Translations under genes and position numbers: made by a program | The notes under the pieces: generated by a model | What the model was told of the DNA's origin: nothing | Database searches by the model: none | The model's input: only the letters and a program-made list of their open reading frames with translations | Source of the DNA: Punica granatum | Taxonomy: Eukaryota; Streptophyta; Magnoliopsida; Myrtales; Lythraceae | DNA length: 64,000 nucleotides | Direction: 5' to 3' | Assembly (NCBI RefSeq): GCF_007655135.1 | Contig: NC_045127.1 | Span: 248,001-312,000 of the forward strand | Part shown: positions 33,522 to 44,608 of the stretch, one piece after another | Numbering within the stretch: position 1 is the first letter of the stretch | Layout of the letters: every line of letters begins with the position of its first letter

Positions 33522-35172
33522 TGCCTGGGTTTGTCATGGTTGGTTTATAGTCTTTGCTTAACAAAGTGCAATATGCCAGTGCACATATATGGGAAACTAA
33601 TCTCTGTTAATTACTTTAACGATCCAAGTAGATTATGTCTCTTACTACTAATCTGCGATTACCAAACACTTTTTCAACCTCTATTGACGGTTGGTTCTTC
33701 TAAGTGCAGCTCCTGTGGGTTAACCTTATTATGGATACACTTGGCGCGCTTGCATTGGCTACTGAACCACCAACAGATCATCTTATGCATAGAACTCCGG
33801 TTGGCCGAAGGTTTGCATTCTGTGGCCTGTCATGCTAAAAAAATTCATTATCTATTTGTCTTTATGCCACTTAGGACATCAGGAAAGACTGTTATCATTG
33901 CTAAGGGTACGCGTCTTGACTTCAATTTTCTTGTAATAAGTTACCTGTGCCCTTATGGTTTGTCCTCATCCATCCGCTGTTCTCGTGAAACCTGGAACTC
34001 TTTACTGAAGCAGTTGATGATGCTTTGGTTTTTCCTTGTATTACCTTTACCTAGGAAAGGTTATCATTTATCTGCATTAATCAGGATAACTTCAATGTCG
34101 CAGTTAGATGTCTCCCTTATTGGAGTCTTTCGTGGGAATTGCTGCTTTATTTATACTCTTGCATATTGATTTCTACTTTTCCTTCTCAGGGAACCTCTTA
34201 TAACTAATATTATGTGGAGGAACTTAATTGTGCAGGTACTTTTCATATCTGTTGATTACTCTTGTTTGGATGCAGCTGTGCATCTGATAATGGTCTTCTT
34301 CAAAATTTATCCAATTTACTAAATCCAATAAATTTCAGGCTTTATATCAAGTGGGTGTCCTTCTGGTGCTCAATTTCGCGGGCCGAACTATTCTTGGGTT
34401 GAATGACGAAACGAGGGAACGTGCTAATGAAGTGAAGAATACCGTGATATTCAACACATTTGTGTTTTGCCAGGTCAGAATACAGCACTCAATCAGATGA
34501 TGGAGGAATGGAATCTCATCCTTGCTTCCAAGTCCTTTAGAATTCATCATTCAACCAATTATTAATCAACATGCAGATCTTCAATGAGTTCAACGCCCGG
34601 AAGCCTGATGAAATGAATGTCTTCACTGGAGTGACCAAAAACTACCTGTTTATGGGTATCATTGGAATAACCCTGGTTCTTCAGGTGAGTTTCCAGAATA
34701 TTAATCGCTTCAACTTCATTAGTTGACCAAGGTAGGCCATGCATTGACCCAGCGTCCTCATTAAAATTCATCTCAGGTAATAATCATTCAGTTCCTCGGG
34801 AAGTTCACTTCGACGGTGAGGTTGAGTTGGGAGCTATGGCTCGTATCTATTGCAATAGGCCTCATCAGGTCAGTTTCGTAAAAAAGTCTATATGATGGTT
34901 AGAACTTCAGTTTCCTGTTTAGTTAGATGAAGCACACTGGGACAGGTTAACTTGGTTAGTGTCTGATTGAGAATCAGTTGCTGTGAGAATATTTATAGTG
35001 CACCGTCTTCTGAAACTCGATTTAACAAGCACTCATGCATTTGTATTGCTGTTGTCGAAATTGCAGCTGGCCTCTTGCAGTGGTAGGAAAGCTGATTCCA
35101 GTTCCGGAGACTCCACTTGCCAAGTATTTCATTAGGCCATTTCAGCGCCTGAGAACTGCTCGAAGCGCATAA
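25368..35172 (+). CDS. Plasma-membrane-type autoinhibited Ca2+-ATPase (P2B, ACA8/ACA10-like), 33 coding exons
   Basis: This P-type pump exports cytosolic Ca2+ using ATP and is kept off by an N-terminal calmodulin-binding domain. I can chain 33 coding exons in frame from ATG 25368 to TAA 35170-35172, giving 1080 residues, the usual size for ACA8/ACA10. Residues about 55-80 ([21 protein letters not shown]) are the calmodulin-binding/autoinhibitory segment. PEGLP (about 447) is the Ca2+-site motif of TM4. DKTGTLT starts at the phosphorylated Asp490, and TGDGTNDAP (about 794-802) is the hinge. The C-terminal transmembrane segments are complete. All introns are GT-AG except two with GC donors (27564 and 30420). 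One intron carries a 48-base poly-C run. No frameshift or stop was found, so it should be functional. Confidence 0.95.
33474..33521. repeat. Poly-C tract, 48 bases
   Basis: An unbroken C48 run in the Ca2+-ATPase intron between exons ending at 33360 and starting at 33710, preceded by C-rich sequence. Together with the C31 run at 11077 it is unusual. Read through as if coding it gives polyproline, but the flanking exons splice cleanly around it. Confidence 0.9.
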
Positions 35173-35372
35173 AACCTGTCTAGCACTTAGAATGCAGGCG
35201 TGGTTTCGGTCCAGTGAAGGTTTTTCCTTTATAGAAAGGACAAAGCTGGTTATATTGTCAGCCTCGTAGCCCATAGACCTCTCACCTACTCTTCAGTTTC
35301 TACATACAGCTGGGATATTAGAAACCAATAATTTTTCAAAAAGTTGTGTACATTAACTCTTCAACTGGCTTG

Positions 35373-35405
35373 GCTTAGCTTAGCTTAGCTTAGCTTAGCT
35401 TAGCT
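35373..35405. repeat. TTAGC pentanucleotide repeat
   Basis: Six or so tandem GCTTA units about 200 bp downstream of the Ca2+-ATPase stop codon, within its probable 3' region. Confidence 0.85.
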
Positions 35406-36236
35406 GAACGCTCGGTGGCTTTTTATCCATAACGGGAGTTGACCACCTCAATTATTCTGCCTATTCATATTTTTGTTGTTGGTTGGTTGCCCTACGGCAC
35501 TGCTTGCAGAGAGTTCCATTATTTTCGATCGAAGATCAGTAGATGCTCTTCTTATTCAAACTCTTTGCAACTTTAGTACAAGAATCCACATCTGCTAGGC
35601 TTAACAGACTGGGAAAACAAGCCCAAATAAAATGAGCTCGAAGGCCCTGGCATGGCACACAGGCCCAATTAAAGCAGGCACACATGCCCTAGAGAAGTTG
35701 AAGCCCAAGCAGATTAGCAGATCGAAAAAGACACAGAAGGATTAGAAACTCTCGTATGCACATCCTTAACACCAAGATTCCTTCCCCTAACAGAGCTCAA
35801 AATCTCATTCGACACTCTATACTTCCAAACAAAATACAAAAAAAGAGCATGCCATGAAAGCTCAAGAATAAGAGTTTCCATAGCTTTTACCTTTTCGAAT
35901 GATTTGAAGCCCAGCTCAACTCAAAATTCCAATCTCCAATACTTCTATTGATCCCATAATTTTTTAAGAATTGTGCTCCAGATATGCTTGCACAAAATGA
36001 CAGAGGAAGAAAAGATGATTTCGGGATTCCAACAAAGTTGACAGGTTGTGTTCACTGTTGTATTCCACCTCTCAACCTTATCCATAGCAGCAAGCCTATC
36101 ATTAAATAATAATAATAATAATCCAGCTGATAAAACTGGGTCTAGGTATTCATCAAGTGAACCAGACAAGCTTATACCAACCAACTTTCTCCCTCTTCGT
36201 TCTAAAGCACATTCCAAGCACCAGAAATAGTGAACC

Positions 36237-36913
36237 TGTTGGGCTATCCCTCCAATTTGGAGAAAGTTGGGCTCAAATTGTATTGGGCTTTTATCGGGCT
36301 TTAATAGGCCCAAGAACCCAGTTTTGTTAGGGTTTATATTTCAGCATATATATATATATATGGCAGCAGAGAACAGCAGAAGAACGGAGCTGCAGATTTG
36401 AAGAGGCGGCAGAACAGCAGCAACAAAGGCGGCAGCACAGCAGCAGCAAAGGGGCAGCGCGCAGCTGGAGATCAAACCTCGATCGGTATATCAAACGAAC
36501 TCCGATTGGGACAAAATTTTGACAGCAGCTTCACAACACGTGGGGCTAACTTCTGAACGGTCAGAATTTCTATTCGAGCTCTGTAGGTGCTGTTTCAGCT
36601 GATTTTGTGAACCACCCGGTGTGGGTGACGAATTTAGTATTTGGGTGATCCAAGAGAGTGTTTCTCTTGAGTTTGGTGATCCAAGGGTTTACCCTTGATG
36701 AAAGACATTGTATAACCTTCATAGTGGATCGTTGATTCGGAGTTGGTCCCGTGGTTTTTCCCCACATTGGGGTTTTCCACGTAAAATTCTTGGTGTTGTT
36801 TTACTTTACTGCTTGTTGGTTGATTTGATTAGTTCCTATCTCGATTACACTAGAAGGGGAGGAAGATTAATCGCTGCGTTATTGTTTGGTTGAGTACATC
36901 CCTATTCCCAACA
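36237..36913 (+). repeat. 5' LTR of the Copia element
   Basis: 677 bp, TGTTGG...CCAACA. It contains a TATA-rich tract at about 36346-36361, a plausible promoter, followed by a CAGCAG-rich leader. It differs from the 3' LTR at three positions by my reading. Confidence 0.95.
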
Positions 36914-36915
36914 AG

Positions 36916-36927
36916 TGGTATCAGAGC
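36916..36927 (+). promoter_or_regulatory. Primer-binding site (initiator Met tRNA)
   Basis: TGGTATCAGAGC, two bases after the 5' LTR. It is the standard Copia primer-binding site complementary to the 3' end of plant initiator Met tRNA. Confidence 0.92.
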
Positions 36928-36969
36928 TTCGGGTTAGAGAAGTTTGAGTTTTTTTTCGGTGTTTTCGAG

Positions 36970-39900
36970 ATGGAGGAGTCTACAGGATCCATGTTCAAGT
37001 TGAATGCAACCAACTACTCTATATGGAAGTCTCGGATGGAGGATCTTCTATTTTGCAGGGATTTGTACGATCCCATTGAAGGGGATTCCGCGAAACCCAA
37101 AGATAAGGATGACAAGGCTTGGGAACGCACAAATCGGAAGACTATTGGTTTGATTCGGCAGTGGATAGACAATAGTATTTATCATCATGTTGCTCAGGAG
37201 ACAAATGCAAAAGCTTTGTGGGATAAATTGACAAATCTCTATGCGAGGAAGACACCACAAAATAAGGCATTCCTCGTGAAGAAGCTGGTTCATCTTCGTT
37301 TCCAGGATGGAGGTGATATGGCTGCGCACATGAGTAATTTCCAGGATATTATTAACCAGTTGACGAACCTGGAGATAATATTACCCGATGAGTTGCAGGC
37401 CTGTCTACTTTTAGGGACTCTACCGGATAATTGGGACACACTTGTGGTTGCATTAAGCAATTCTGCGCCAAACGGGAAGCTATCGTTGGCTACGGTGACA
37501 GACAGTTTATTTAATGAGGAGACTAGAAGGAAAGGCACGGGAATTTCCATTCAGTCTGAAGCTTTGGTTACTGAACAACGGGGGAGAAGTCAAAGCAGAA
37601 ATTTCTCTTCCAAGCATAGTAACTCACGTGGCAAATCGAGGGGCAGATCAAAGTCGAAGACGAGGAAAGTGGTCACTTGCTATCACTGTGGAAAAGAGGG
37701 ACACTACAAAAGGGAGTGTAGAGCTCTGAAGAAAAATCAGAATGGCAACGGTGAGAGCAAGAAGGAAGAAGGCACTACAGCAGTGGCATGTGATGGAGAG
37801 ACCTACATCATTTGTGATGAAGCTTATGTGAATTTCACATGTCAGGACTCTACCTGGGTTGCAGATACAGGTGCCTCGTTTCATGTCACTCCTCATCGGG
37901 ATTTCTTTTCATCTTACACTACCGGGGACTATGGTTATGTGAGAATGGGGAATGGACAATCATGCAAGATTGTCGGTATTGGTGATGTCTGTCTAGAGAC
38001 CGAGCTTGGCTGCAAGTTGTTTTTGAAGAAGGTGAGGCATGTTCCAGAAATTCGCCTTAACCTAATCTCGACGGGTCAACTTGATGATGAAGGCTACAGT
38101 AATGAATTCAGCAATGGGAGATGGAAGCTCTCCAAGGGTTCGTTGATTGTGACACGGGGTCAGAAGACCGACACTCTCTACAGGCTGCGTGCCAAACACA
38201 ATTCCGGTCAGGTTAATGTTGCTGAGGATTATCCTATCGAGCTATGGCACAGGAGACTCGGACATATCAGCGAGAAAGGTATTCAAATTCTTGCTAGAAA
38301 GCAGTCTTTGCCCGTTAAAGGTATGCACTTGAGCACTTGTGATCACTGTTTAGCTGGTAAGCAGAGGAGAGTTTCTTTTGTTAGAAGTCGTCCCTCTAGA
38401 TGCCATCATATACTTGATCTTGTGCATACAGATGTTTGCTTTATGTCGGATAGATCTCTTGGTGGTGCTCTCTATTTTGTGACATTTATAGATGATCACA
38501 CCAGGAAAGTTTGGGCTTACCCTATGAGAACTAAAGATCAGGTGACTGAGATTTTCAAGAACTTCCATGTAGCAGTGGAAAGAGAAACAGGCATGAAGCT
38601 GAAATGTGTCAGAGCTGATAATGGTGGTGAGTATAGAGGTCCTTTCGAGAACTATTGCAGGACTCACGGTATCAAACTTGAGAAGACGGTACCGAAGACA
38701 CCACAACAGAACGGGCTTGCAGAGAGGATGAACCGCACAATTGTTGAGAGAGTTCGTTGTATGCTTTCTCAAGCGAAACTGTCTAAGCCTTTCTGGGGCG
38801 AGGCAATGAGGTCAGCGGTTGATCTTATTAATCTTACACCGTCAGTTGCACTTGATGGAGATGTACCCCAGCAGGTGTGGACCGGCAAGAAAGTATCATA
38901 CAAGCATCTCAGAGTATTCGGGTGCAGGGCATCTGTTCACATTCCTCGAGATGAAAGATCAAAACTTGATGCTAAGGCAAAACAGTGCATCTTCTTGGGT
39001 TATGCACATGAAGAGTTCGGGTACAGGCTTTGGGACCCTGATAGCAAGAAGATCATCAGGAGCAGGGATGTTGTCTTCTTTGAGGACCAGACAATCGAGG
39101 ATTTGCAAAAGTTAGAGAAGGCCAGTGTAGGCAATCCTCACGAGATCTCTATTCCTGTACCGGTTGATGTAGAGCATCCAATGGAAGAGGTACCTGGTGA
39201 ATATGAAGAAACCACGACTGGGGGTGAGATTCCTCAGGTAGATGATGATGTGACTACAGATGATACAGGCTCGCAGTTACAGTTAGAGCCTGCAGATCTA
39301 CCTAGACAATCTGATAGAATAAAACGATCATCTACAAGATATCCGCCTCATGAATATGTGCTACTGACTGACGGGGGAGAACCTGAGTGCTATGATGAAG
39401 CTGTGGCACATGAGTACAAGGAGCACTGGTTGAAGGCGATGAATGAGGAAATGAACTCCTTGTCTGAAAATCACACGTATGACCTAGTGAAGCTACCGCA
39501 AGGTAAGAGAGCATTGAAGAACAAATGGGTCTACAGGTTGAAGACAGAGAACTCACGACCTCGATACAAAGCTCGACTGGTAGTGAAAGGTTTCAACCAG
39601 AAGAAAGGAGTTGACTTCGAGGAGATCTTCTCGCCTGTTGTCAAGATGTCATCGATCCGAGTTGTTCTCGCACTGGCAGCTAGTCTAAATTTGGAGATCG
39701 AGCAGCTCGATGTAAAAACAGCTTTCCTACATGGTGACTTGGAGGAAGAAATATATATGGAGCAGCCTGAAGGATTCCGAGTTAAAGGTAAGGAGCATTT
39801 GGTGTGCAGGCTGAGGAAGAGCTTGTATGGGCTTAAGCAAGCACCTCGGCAGTGGTATAAAAAGTTTGACTCTTTCATGTTGAGCCATGGCTACACACGG

Positions 39901-40938
39901 ACAACTTCAGATCATTGTGTGTTCGTGAAACAATTCTCGAATGGTGATTTTATCATTTTACTGTTATATGTGGATGATATGCTACTTGTTGGTCATGATA
40001 TGAGCAAGATTACAGAGTTGAAGAAGGAGCTCAACAAGTCCTTTGCCATGAAGGATTTGGGACCGGCAAAGCAGATTCTTGGGATGCATATTTCTCGTGA
40101 CAGATCAAGTGGAAAACTTTGGCTTTCTCAAGAGAAGTACATCGAGAAGATTTTGGATCGGTTCAACATGGGTAATGCTAAACCAGTTTCATCACCACTT
40201 GCTTCTCATTTCAAACTTAGCTCGAAGCAATGTCCTACAAGTGAGAAGGAGAAAGAAGAGATGAAGAAAGTTCCTTACTCATCAGCTGTAGGAAGTTTGA
40301 TGTATGCCATGGTCTGTACAAGACCAGATATCGCTCATTCTGTTGGTGTGGTTAGTCGTTTTCTCTCCAATCCGGGGAAAGAGCATTGGAATGCAGTTAA
40401 GTGGATTCTGAGGTATCTCAGAGGAACATCCAAGGTGTGTTTACACTTTGGCACTGGTAAGCCGGAGTTAGTGGGCTATACGGATGCGGATATGGCAGGA
40501 GATATTGATTCCCGGAAATCCACTTCGGGATACTTGATGACTTTTGCAGGGGGAGCTATCTCATGGCAGTCAAGACTTCAAAAGTGCATCGCTTTGTCTA
40601 CAACGGAAGCCGAATACATTGCGGTGACCGAAGGTTGCAAGGAGATGTTGTGGTTGCAAAAGTTTTTGCAGGAGTTGAGCTTGAAACAAGAAAGGTATGT
40701 TCTACACTGTGATAGTCAAAGCGCCATTCATCTTTGCAAGAATCCCACTTTCCATTCGAGGTCGAAGCATATCGATATCAAGTTTCATTGGATTAGAGAT
40801 GTGTTGGAGTCCAAGCTGGTGAAGCTAGACAAAGTGCACACTGATGAGAATGGAGCTGATATGATGACAAAACCTCTCGCTAGGGAGAAACTTCATGTTT
40901 GCCGAAGTATAGCCGGTATGCTTGAAGCCTCCAAATAG
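36970..40938 (+). CDS. Copia Gag-Pol polyprotein, intact (Tnt1-94-like)
   Basis: I start at ATG 36970 (MEESTGSMFKLNATNYSIW) because the frame before it runs back into the LTR and primer site. This gives 1322 residues with no stop. Domain order is Copia: gag (about 1-220), zinc knuckle CYHCGKEGHYKREC (about 237), aspartic protease DTGAS (about 299) and GAG-pre-integrase WHRRLGH (about 425). The integrase core follows (HTDV about 487, DNGGEYRG about 549, PQQNGLAERMNRT after it). Reverse transcriptase has LYGLKQAPRQWY and YVDDM (about 999). RNase H has YTDADMAGD (about 1170) and the terminal SKHIDIKFHWIRD. All catalytic motifs I can check are present, so the element may be autonomous. Confidence 0.95.
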   Translation: MEESTGSMFKLNATNYSIWKSRMEDLLFCRDLYDPIEGDSAKPKDKDDKAWERTNRKTIGLIRQWIDNSIYHHVAQETNAKALWDKLTNLYARKTPQNKAFLVKKLVHLRFQDGGDMAAHMSNFQDIINQLTNLEIILPDELQACLLLGTLPDNWDTLVVALSNSAPNGKLSLATVTDSLFNEETRRKGTGISIQSEALVTEQRGRSQSRNFSSKHSNSRGKSRGRSKSKTRKVVTCYHCGKEGHYKRECRALKKNQNGNGESKKEEGTTAVACDGETYIICDEAYVNFTCQDSTWVADTGASFHVTPHRDFFSSYTTGDYGYVRMGNGQSCKIVGIGDVCLETELGCKLFLKKVRHVPEIRLNLISTGQLDDEGYSNEFSNGRWKLSKGSLIVTRGQKTDTLYRLRAKHNSGQVNVAEDYPIELWHRRLGHISEKGIQILARKQSLPVKGMHLSTCDHCLAGKQRRVSFVRSRPSRCHHILDLVHTDVCFMSDRSLGGALYFVTFIDDHTRKVWAYPMRTKDQVTEIFKNFHVAVERETGMKLKCVRADNGGEYRGPFENYCRTHGIKLEKTVPKTPQQNGLAERMNRTIVERVRCMLSQAKLSKPFWGEAMRSAVDLINLTPSVALDGDVPQQVWTGKKVSYKHLRVFGCRASVHIPRDERSKLDAKAKQCIFLGYAHEEFGYRLWDPDSKKIIRSRDVVFFEDQTIEDLQKLEKASVGNPHEISIPVPVDVEHPMEEVPGEYEETTTGGEIPQVDDDVTTDDTGSQLQLEPADLPRQSDRIKRSSTRYPPHEYVLLTDGGEPECYDEAVAHEYKEHWLKAMNEEMNSLSENHTYDLVKLPQGKRALKNKWVYRLKTENSRPRYKARLVVKGFNQKKGVDFEEIFSPVVKMSSIRVVLALAASLNLEIEQLDVKTAFLHGDLEEEIYMEQPEGFRVKGKEHLVCRLRKSLYGLKQAPRQWYKKFDSFMLSHGYTRTTSDHCVFVKQFSNGDFIILLLYVDDMLLVGHDMSKITELKKELNKSFAMKDLGPAKQILGMHISRDRSSGKLWLSQEKYIEKILDRFNMGNAKPVSSPLASHFKLSSKQCPTSEKEKEEMKKVPYSSAVGSLMYAMVCTRPDIAHSVGVVSRFLSNPGKEHWNAVKWILRYLRGTSKVCLHFGTGKPELVGYTDADMAGDIDSRKSTSGYLMTFAGGAISWQSRLQKCIALSTTEAEYIAVTEGCKEMLWLQKFLQELSLKQERYVLHCDSQSAIHLCKNPTFHSRSKHIDIKFHWIRDVLESKLVKLDKVHTDENGADMMTKPLAREKLHVCRSIAGMLEASK

Positions 40939-40940
40939 TC

Positions 40941-40951
40941 GGGAGGGGGAG
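40941..40951 (+). promoter_or_regulatory. Polypurine tract
   Basis: GGGAGGGGGAG immediately before the 3' LTR and two bases after the polyprotein stop codon. It is the plus-strand primer site for reverse transcription. Confidence 0.9.
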
Positions 40952-40953
40952 TT

Positions 40954-41630
40954 TGTTGGGCTATCCCTCCAATTTGGAGAAAGTTGGGCTCAAATTGTAT
41001 TGGGCTTTTATCGGGCTTTAATAGGCCCAAGAACCCAGTTTTGTTAGGGTTTATATTTCAGCATATATATATATATATGGCAGCAGAGAACAGCAGAAGA
41101 ACGGAGCTGCAGATTTGAAGAGGCGGCAGAACAGCAGCAGCAAAGGCGGCAGCACAGCAGCAGCAAAGGGGCAGCGCGCAGCTGGAGATCAAACCTCGAT
41201 CGGTATATCAAACGAACTCCGATTGGGACGAAATTTTGACAGCAGCTTCACAACACGTGGGGCTAACTTCTGAACGGTCAGAATTTCTATTCGAGCTCTG
41301 TAGGTGCTGTTTCAGCTGATTTTGTGAACCACCCGGTGTGGGTGACGAATTTAGTATTTGGGTGATCCAAGAGAGTGTTTCTCTTGAGTTTGGTGATCCA
41401 AGGGTTTACCCTTGATGAAAGACATTGTATAACCTTCATAGTGGATCGTTGATTCGGAGTTGGTCCCGTGGTTTTTCCCCACATTGGGGTTTTCCACGTA
41501 AAATTCTTGGTGTTGTTTTACTTTACTGCTTGTTGGTTGATTTGATTAGTTCCTATCTCGATTACACTAGAAGGGGAGGAAGATTAATCGCTGCGTTATT
41601 GTTTGGTTGAGTACATCCCTATCCCCAACA
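40954..41630 (+). repeat. 3' LTR of the Copia element
   Basis: 677 bp, the same length as the 5' LTR, with three substitutions between them. It is followed by the GAACC target duplication. Confidence 0.95.
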
Positions 41631-43932
41631 GAACCTCCTTTTCTTACCAGCCTCCCAGATGATAACATCTTCCTTGCAAGGATCCGGATAGACATAAGAC
41701 ACAAGCCGTTGCAACTCTACTTCCTGCCCCTCTACAAATTCTAGAGATCCAGGTAACATTGAGTACAACGGCTACATAGGCTTGAGAAGGAACGCCATAT
41801 AAGCAGCCATTTCCAATCAGAGGACTCATACTACTCCGGTCATCATACCATTTCTGGACTGTCCATTACCAAGTTTGTGCCTTATAAACGGGTAATTTCC
41901 TCCAAGCATAGGAACAACAGTTAGGGGTAGTAAGGCTCCAGAAACTCCTGGCTTTTATAAGATGACCATTCACCTAGGCGATCCGCACGGAACCAGCTTT
42001 TTGAAGGAGCAACCAAATCAGCTTTAAGTTGCAACCAGAATCTCATATCTGAATATCCTTCACACCCAAACCTCCTTCCTTTCTAGGCCTACACACCATT
42101 TCCCCATTTAACCTTCGCGCCTCTTCCATCCCCATCTCGACCTTTCCAAGGAAAAGCCTTACTTTTTTGCTCCACAGACTTCTGCACCTTCTTCGGTAAA
42201 AATAAAAGCACTGCACCAAAAATTTACAAGTGAATGAGTGACAGAGTTAACAAGCTGCAACCTGCCGGCATAAGATAATTTTTGGCAGCCTAACCTTCAA
42301 TTCTACTTGTAATTTTATTAATGCGCGGCTTGTAGTCCCTATCAGTCAATCTACCAGCTACCAAAGGCACCCCCAAGTAACGAACATGAAGATTGCCTCT
42401 CTTAAAGCCACTTAAACTCAACATCTCCTTAACAGTAGCCTCATCCATTCCGGCACAGAAAACTTCATTTTTTGCAGGATTCAGCTTCATACCGGACATT
42501 ACATAGAAGCTATCAAAAATGTACAAGAGAGCTTTAAGAGAATTGACATCACCTCTAAGGAATATCATAAGATCGTCAGCAAAACCCAGATGGGTAAAGC
42601 TTGGTTTTCTTGCAACATGGGTGATACAGAATGTGCCCGTCCTCAGCTGATTTGTCAAGTAAATTGGAAAGCACTTCTATGGCCATAACAAAAAGATATG
42701 AGATTAAGGGGTCCCCTGTCTCATCCCCTTAAGTCCCTTGAAGTAACCCTCCATGCCTCCATTAATGGAAACTGAAAAACGAGGTCCTGTAATGCACTCA
42801 AATATCCACCAAGTGAAAGTTTCAGGAGCACCTATGGCTTTGTAAATATTCCTCAAAAACAACCAATTAACAGAATCAAATGCTTTCATCACATCGCCTT
42901 AATAGTACATCGGGGACTCACATCTCATGAGCTAGAAGAATATTATCCCCTATATTCCTTCCATTAACAAAAGCACACTGATTTGGGGAGATAAAACTAG
43001 GAAGGACCCCTTTCAACCTATTAGCAAGAATTTTTGTAATATAGTTATAGGTAACATTACAACAGGAAATAGGTCTATACTCAGTCATCGTCGAAGGATT
43101 AGGCACTTTGGGTACACGAGTAATGCATGTTACTATTGACTTCTTTCAATAATCTACCACTAGAGAAAAAATTCATAATGGCAGAAGTAAACTCCTTACC
43201 CACAGTATCCCTTGAAGTTTTGAAGAAGTGTGCACTATATCCATCAGACCCAGGAGCTCGATCTCTATCCATATTCCAAAGTGCTTCTTTTATTTCTTCC
43301 ATATTGACAGGCTGAGAAAGACAAAGGCTCTGTCCATCAAAGAATCTGAAATGAAGAATAACCTGAAGAGTATAGACATCACCACCAGTTACAAGAGGGT
43401 CTTCAGTACCCAAGAGTTCCATTATTATTTAACACGTATCCTCAAATTTACATTTCGTTTCATTCATTTATCGTATGAGAACTGATAAGCAACTTACTCT
43501 CTTTCAATAAGGTGATACATTCGTGATAGGTTTTATGGGAAATTTCGATAGCGGATATTTTCATGTGTTGATCAGTCGAACATATTATGGAGAAATTCAT
43601 TCAAGCACTTAATGAGGAAATAGATTCTTTCTAATAATTTCCAAATGCAGTGAGGGAGGCTGGATGATGATGATGAGTTGGGGCATGGATCAAGAAGGAA
43701 GATGAAATTCTGCGGGTGGTTTTGTTTACTTCTTAATCATTTCTTATCTTCTTATATTACTGAATGTGAATAGATGGGGGGATCAATTGGAGTTTTATGG
43801 ATGCTCGAGTCGTGTTGATGAGAAGTGCATGAAGAACAATAATATGAAAGGCGAACTTGCAAACTTCTATGCATAGGAGTTGGGCTGGTGGTTTTGGTTT
43901 GACCATGAGCTCGGGGCAGCTTGCAGGTGTGG

Positions 43933-44608
43933 TTAGAGGGGTGATGTATAGAGGGCAATCAGTCCCTTAATCTTCACCAGCTCACTCTGAGTCTGATTAA
44001 TCTCCTGCTGGAGTTGATGGATTAAACCGACATATCCATAGACTACTGGGTCTTGAACCCGAGAGAATGCCTCATATGACATGCATTCTGCCGCGTCTCC
44101 CTGTAAATTCTCGGGCAGTTGCTGTGCATCCCAAAACAGGGTGGAATTAGGGTAGGGCCCCGAGATTAATCGAAACACAATAATAAGTTTTTATGGCATT
44201 GAAAAAACTATGTATACCACAGGTATCAGTAACAATTAATTACTCAATTAATTCATGGAGTTAGTGTATATATATGCATACAAACTAGTAGGCGGAGCTA
44301 TTAGTTCAAATCCTATATGTATGTGTACGTACGTACATACACATACATACGTACGTACGCTAGGGAAAAAAAAGTGAAAATAAAAATTGTGGCTAAGTCT
44401 AACCCTAGCTAAGTAGCTGGGTGGGAAGGGAACCTGAAGCATTTTGGTAAGATTGCTGGCTCCAAAGATCTTTGTGGATATGACAGATGCGAATCACTGC
44501 AGATTTGTGGAAGGGAAATGTGGAGCCAAAATGCAATCTTCGGGGCATTTTCTGCGCAAAGATTTGCAAGCAGCACATCTCCCGCCACTACTTGCAGTAG
44601 TATTACAT
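43933..44608 (-). pseudogene. LOB-domain (LBD) transcription factor gene, broken
   Basis: Two exons are recognisable: 44608-44434 and 44121-43933, with GT donor and AG acceptor. Exon 1 carries the C-block [15 protein letters not shown] (CX2CX6CX3C) and APHFPSTN. It then reads an in-frame TGA at 44496-44494, where the family has Arg, a single C-to-T change from CGA. Next come FASV, two extra codons, and KIFGASNLTKML. Exon 2 continues QLPENLQGDAAECMSYEAFSRVQDPV, one extra Val, then YGYVGLIHQLQQEINQTQSELVKIKG, the leucine-zipper-like coil. No in-frame ATG is visible upstream of the Cys block. Family members are nuclear DNA-binding regulators of organ boundaries. The lesions argue for a pseudogene, of a type closest to LBD23/24 from memory. 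Confidence 0.78.
44300..44362. repeat. TACG/ATAC-rich palindromic simple repeat
   Basis: Alternating TACGTACGTACATACACATACATACGTACG-type sequence in the LBD intron. It is a low-complexity palindromic tract. Confidence 0.7.

Larger units (their letters stand above)
36237..41630 (+). mobile_element. Complete Ty1/Copia retrotransposon, Tnt1-like, recently inserted
   Basis: A 5394-bp element with two 677-bp LTRs starting TGTTGG and ending CCAACA. A perfect 5-bp target duplication, GAACC, lies at 36232-36236 and 41631-41635. It also has a primer-binding site, a polypurine tract and one uninterrupted polyprotein frame. I count three LTR differences: A/G in a CAGCA repeat, A/G in GGGACRAAATT, and T/C in CCCTATYCCCAACA. 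About 0.4% divergence implies recent insertion. It sits inside an older LINE and reads on the opposite strand to it. Confidence 0.96.
35640..43424 (-). pseudogene. Decayed 5'-truncated LINE (L1-type) ORF2, split by the Copia element
   Basis: From the right, the minus strand shows reverse transcriptase motifs in broken frames. MEEIKEALWNMDRDRAPGSDGYSAHFF is at about 43,330. NPSTMTEYRPISCCNVTYNYITKILANRLK is at about 43,090, and ISPNQCAFVNGRNIGDNILLAHEM at about 42,970. KAFDSVNWLFLRNIYKAIG is at about 42,880, and HLGFADDLMIF at about 42,590. The reverse-transcriptase zinc-binding region follows: VIIWEAGKKRRFTISGAWNVL is formed only when the left (to 36236) and right (from 41636) flanks of the Copia element are joined. 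DRLAAMDKVERWN..CQLC lies at about 36,090. It lacks the endonuclease and has many stops. The left limit is approximate, because I found no poly(A) end. Confidence 0.85.

Noticed and set aside
33363..34169. 268-codon open frame with a polyproline run
   Set aside because: It spans a Ca2+-ATPase intron, exon 28 (in another frame) and the next intron. The proline run is the C48 tract. It has no family similarity.
38350..38772. 140-codon minus-strand frame inside the Copia polyprotein
   Set aside because: It is antisense to the integrase domain; the sense frame is clearly the coding one.
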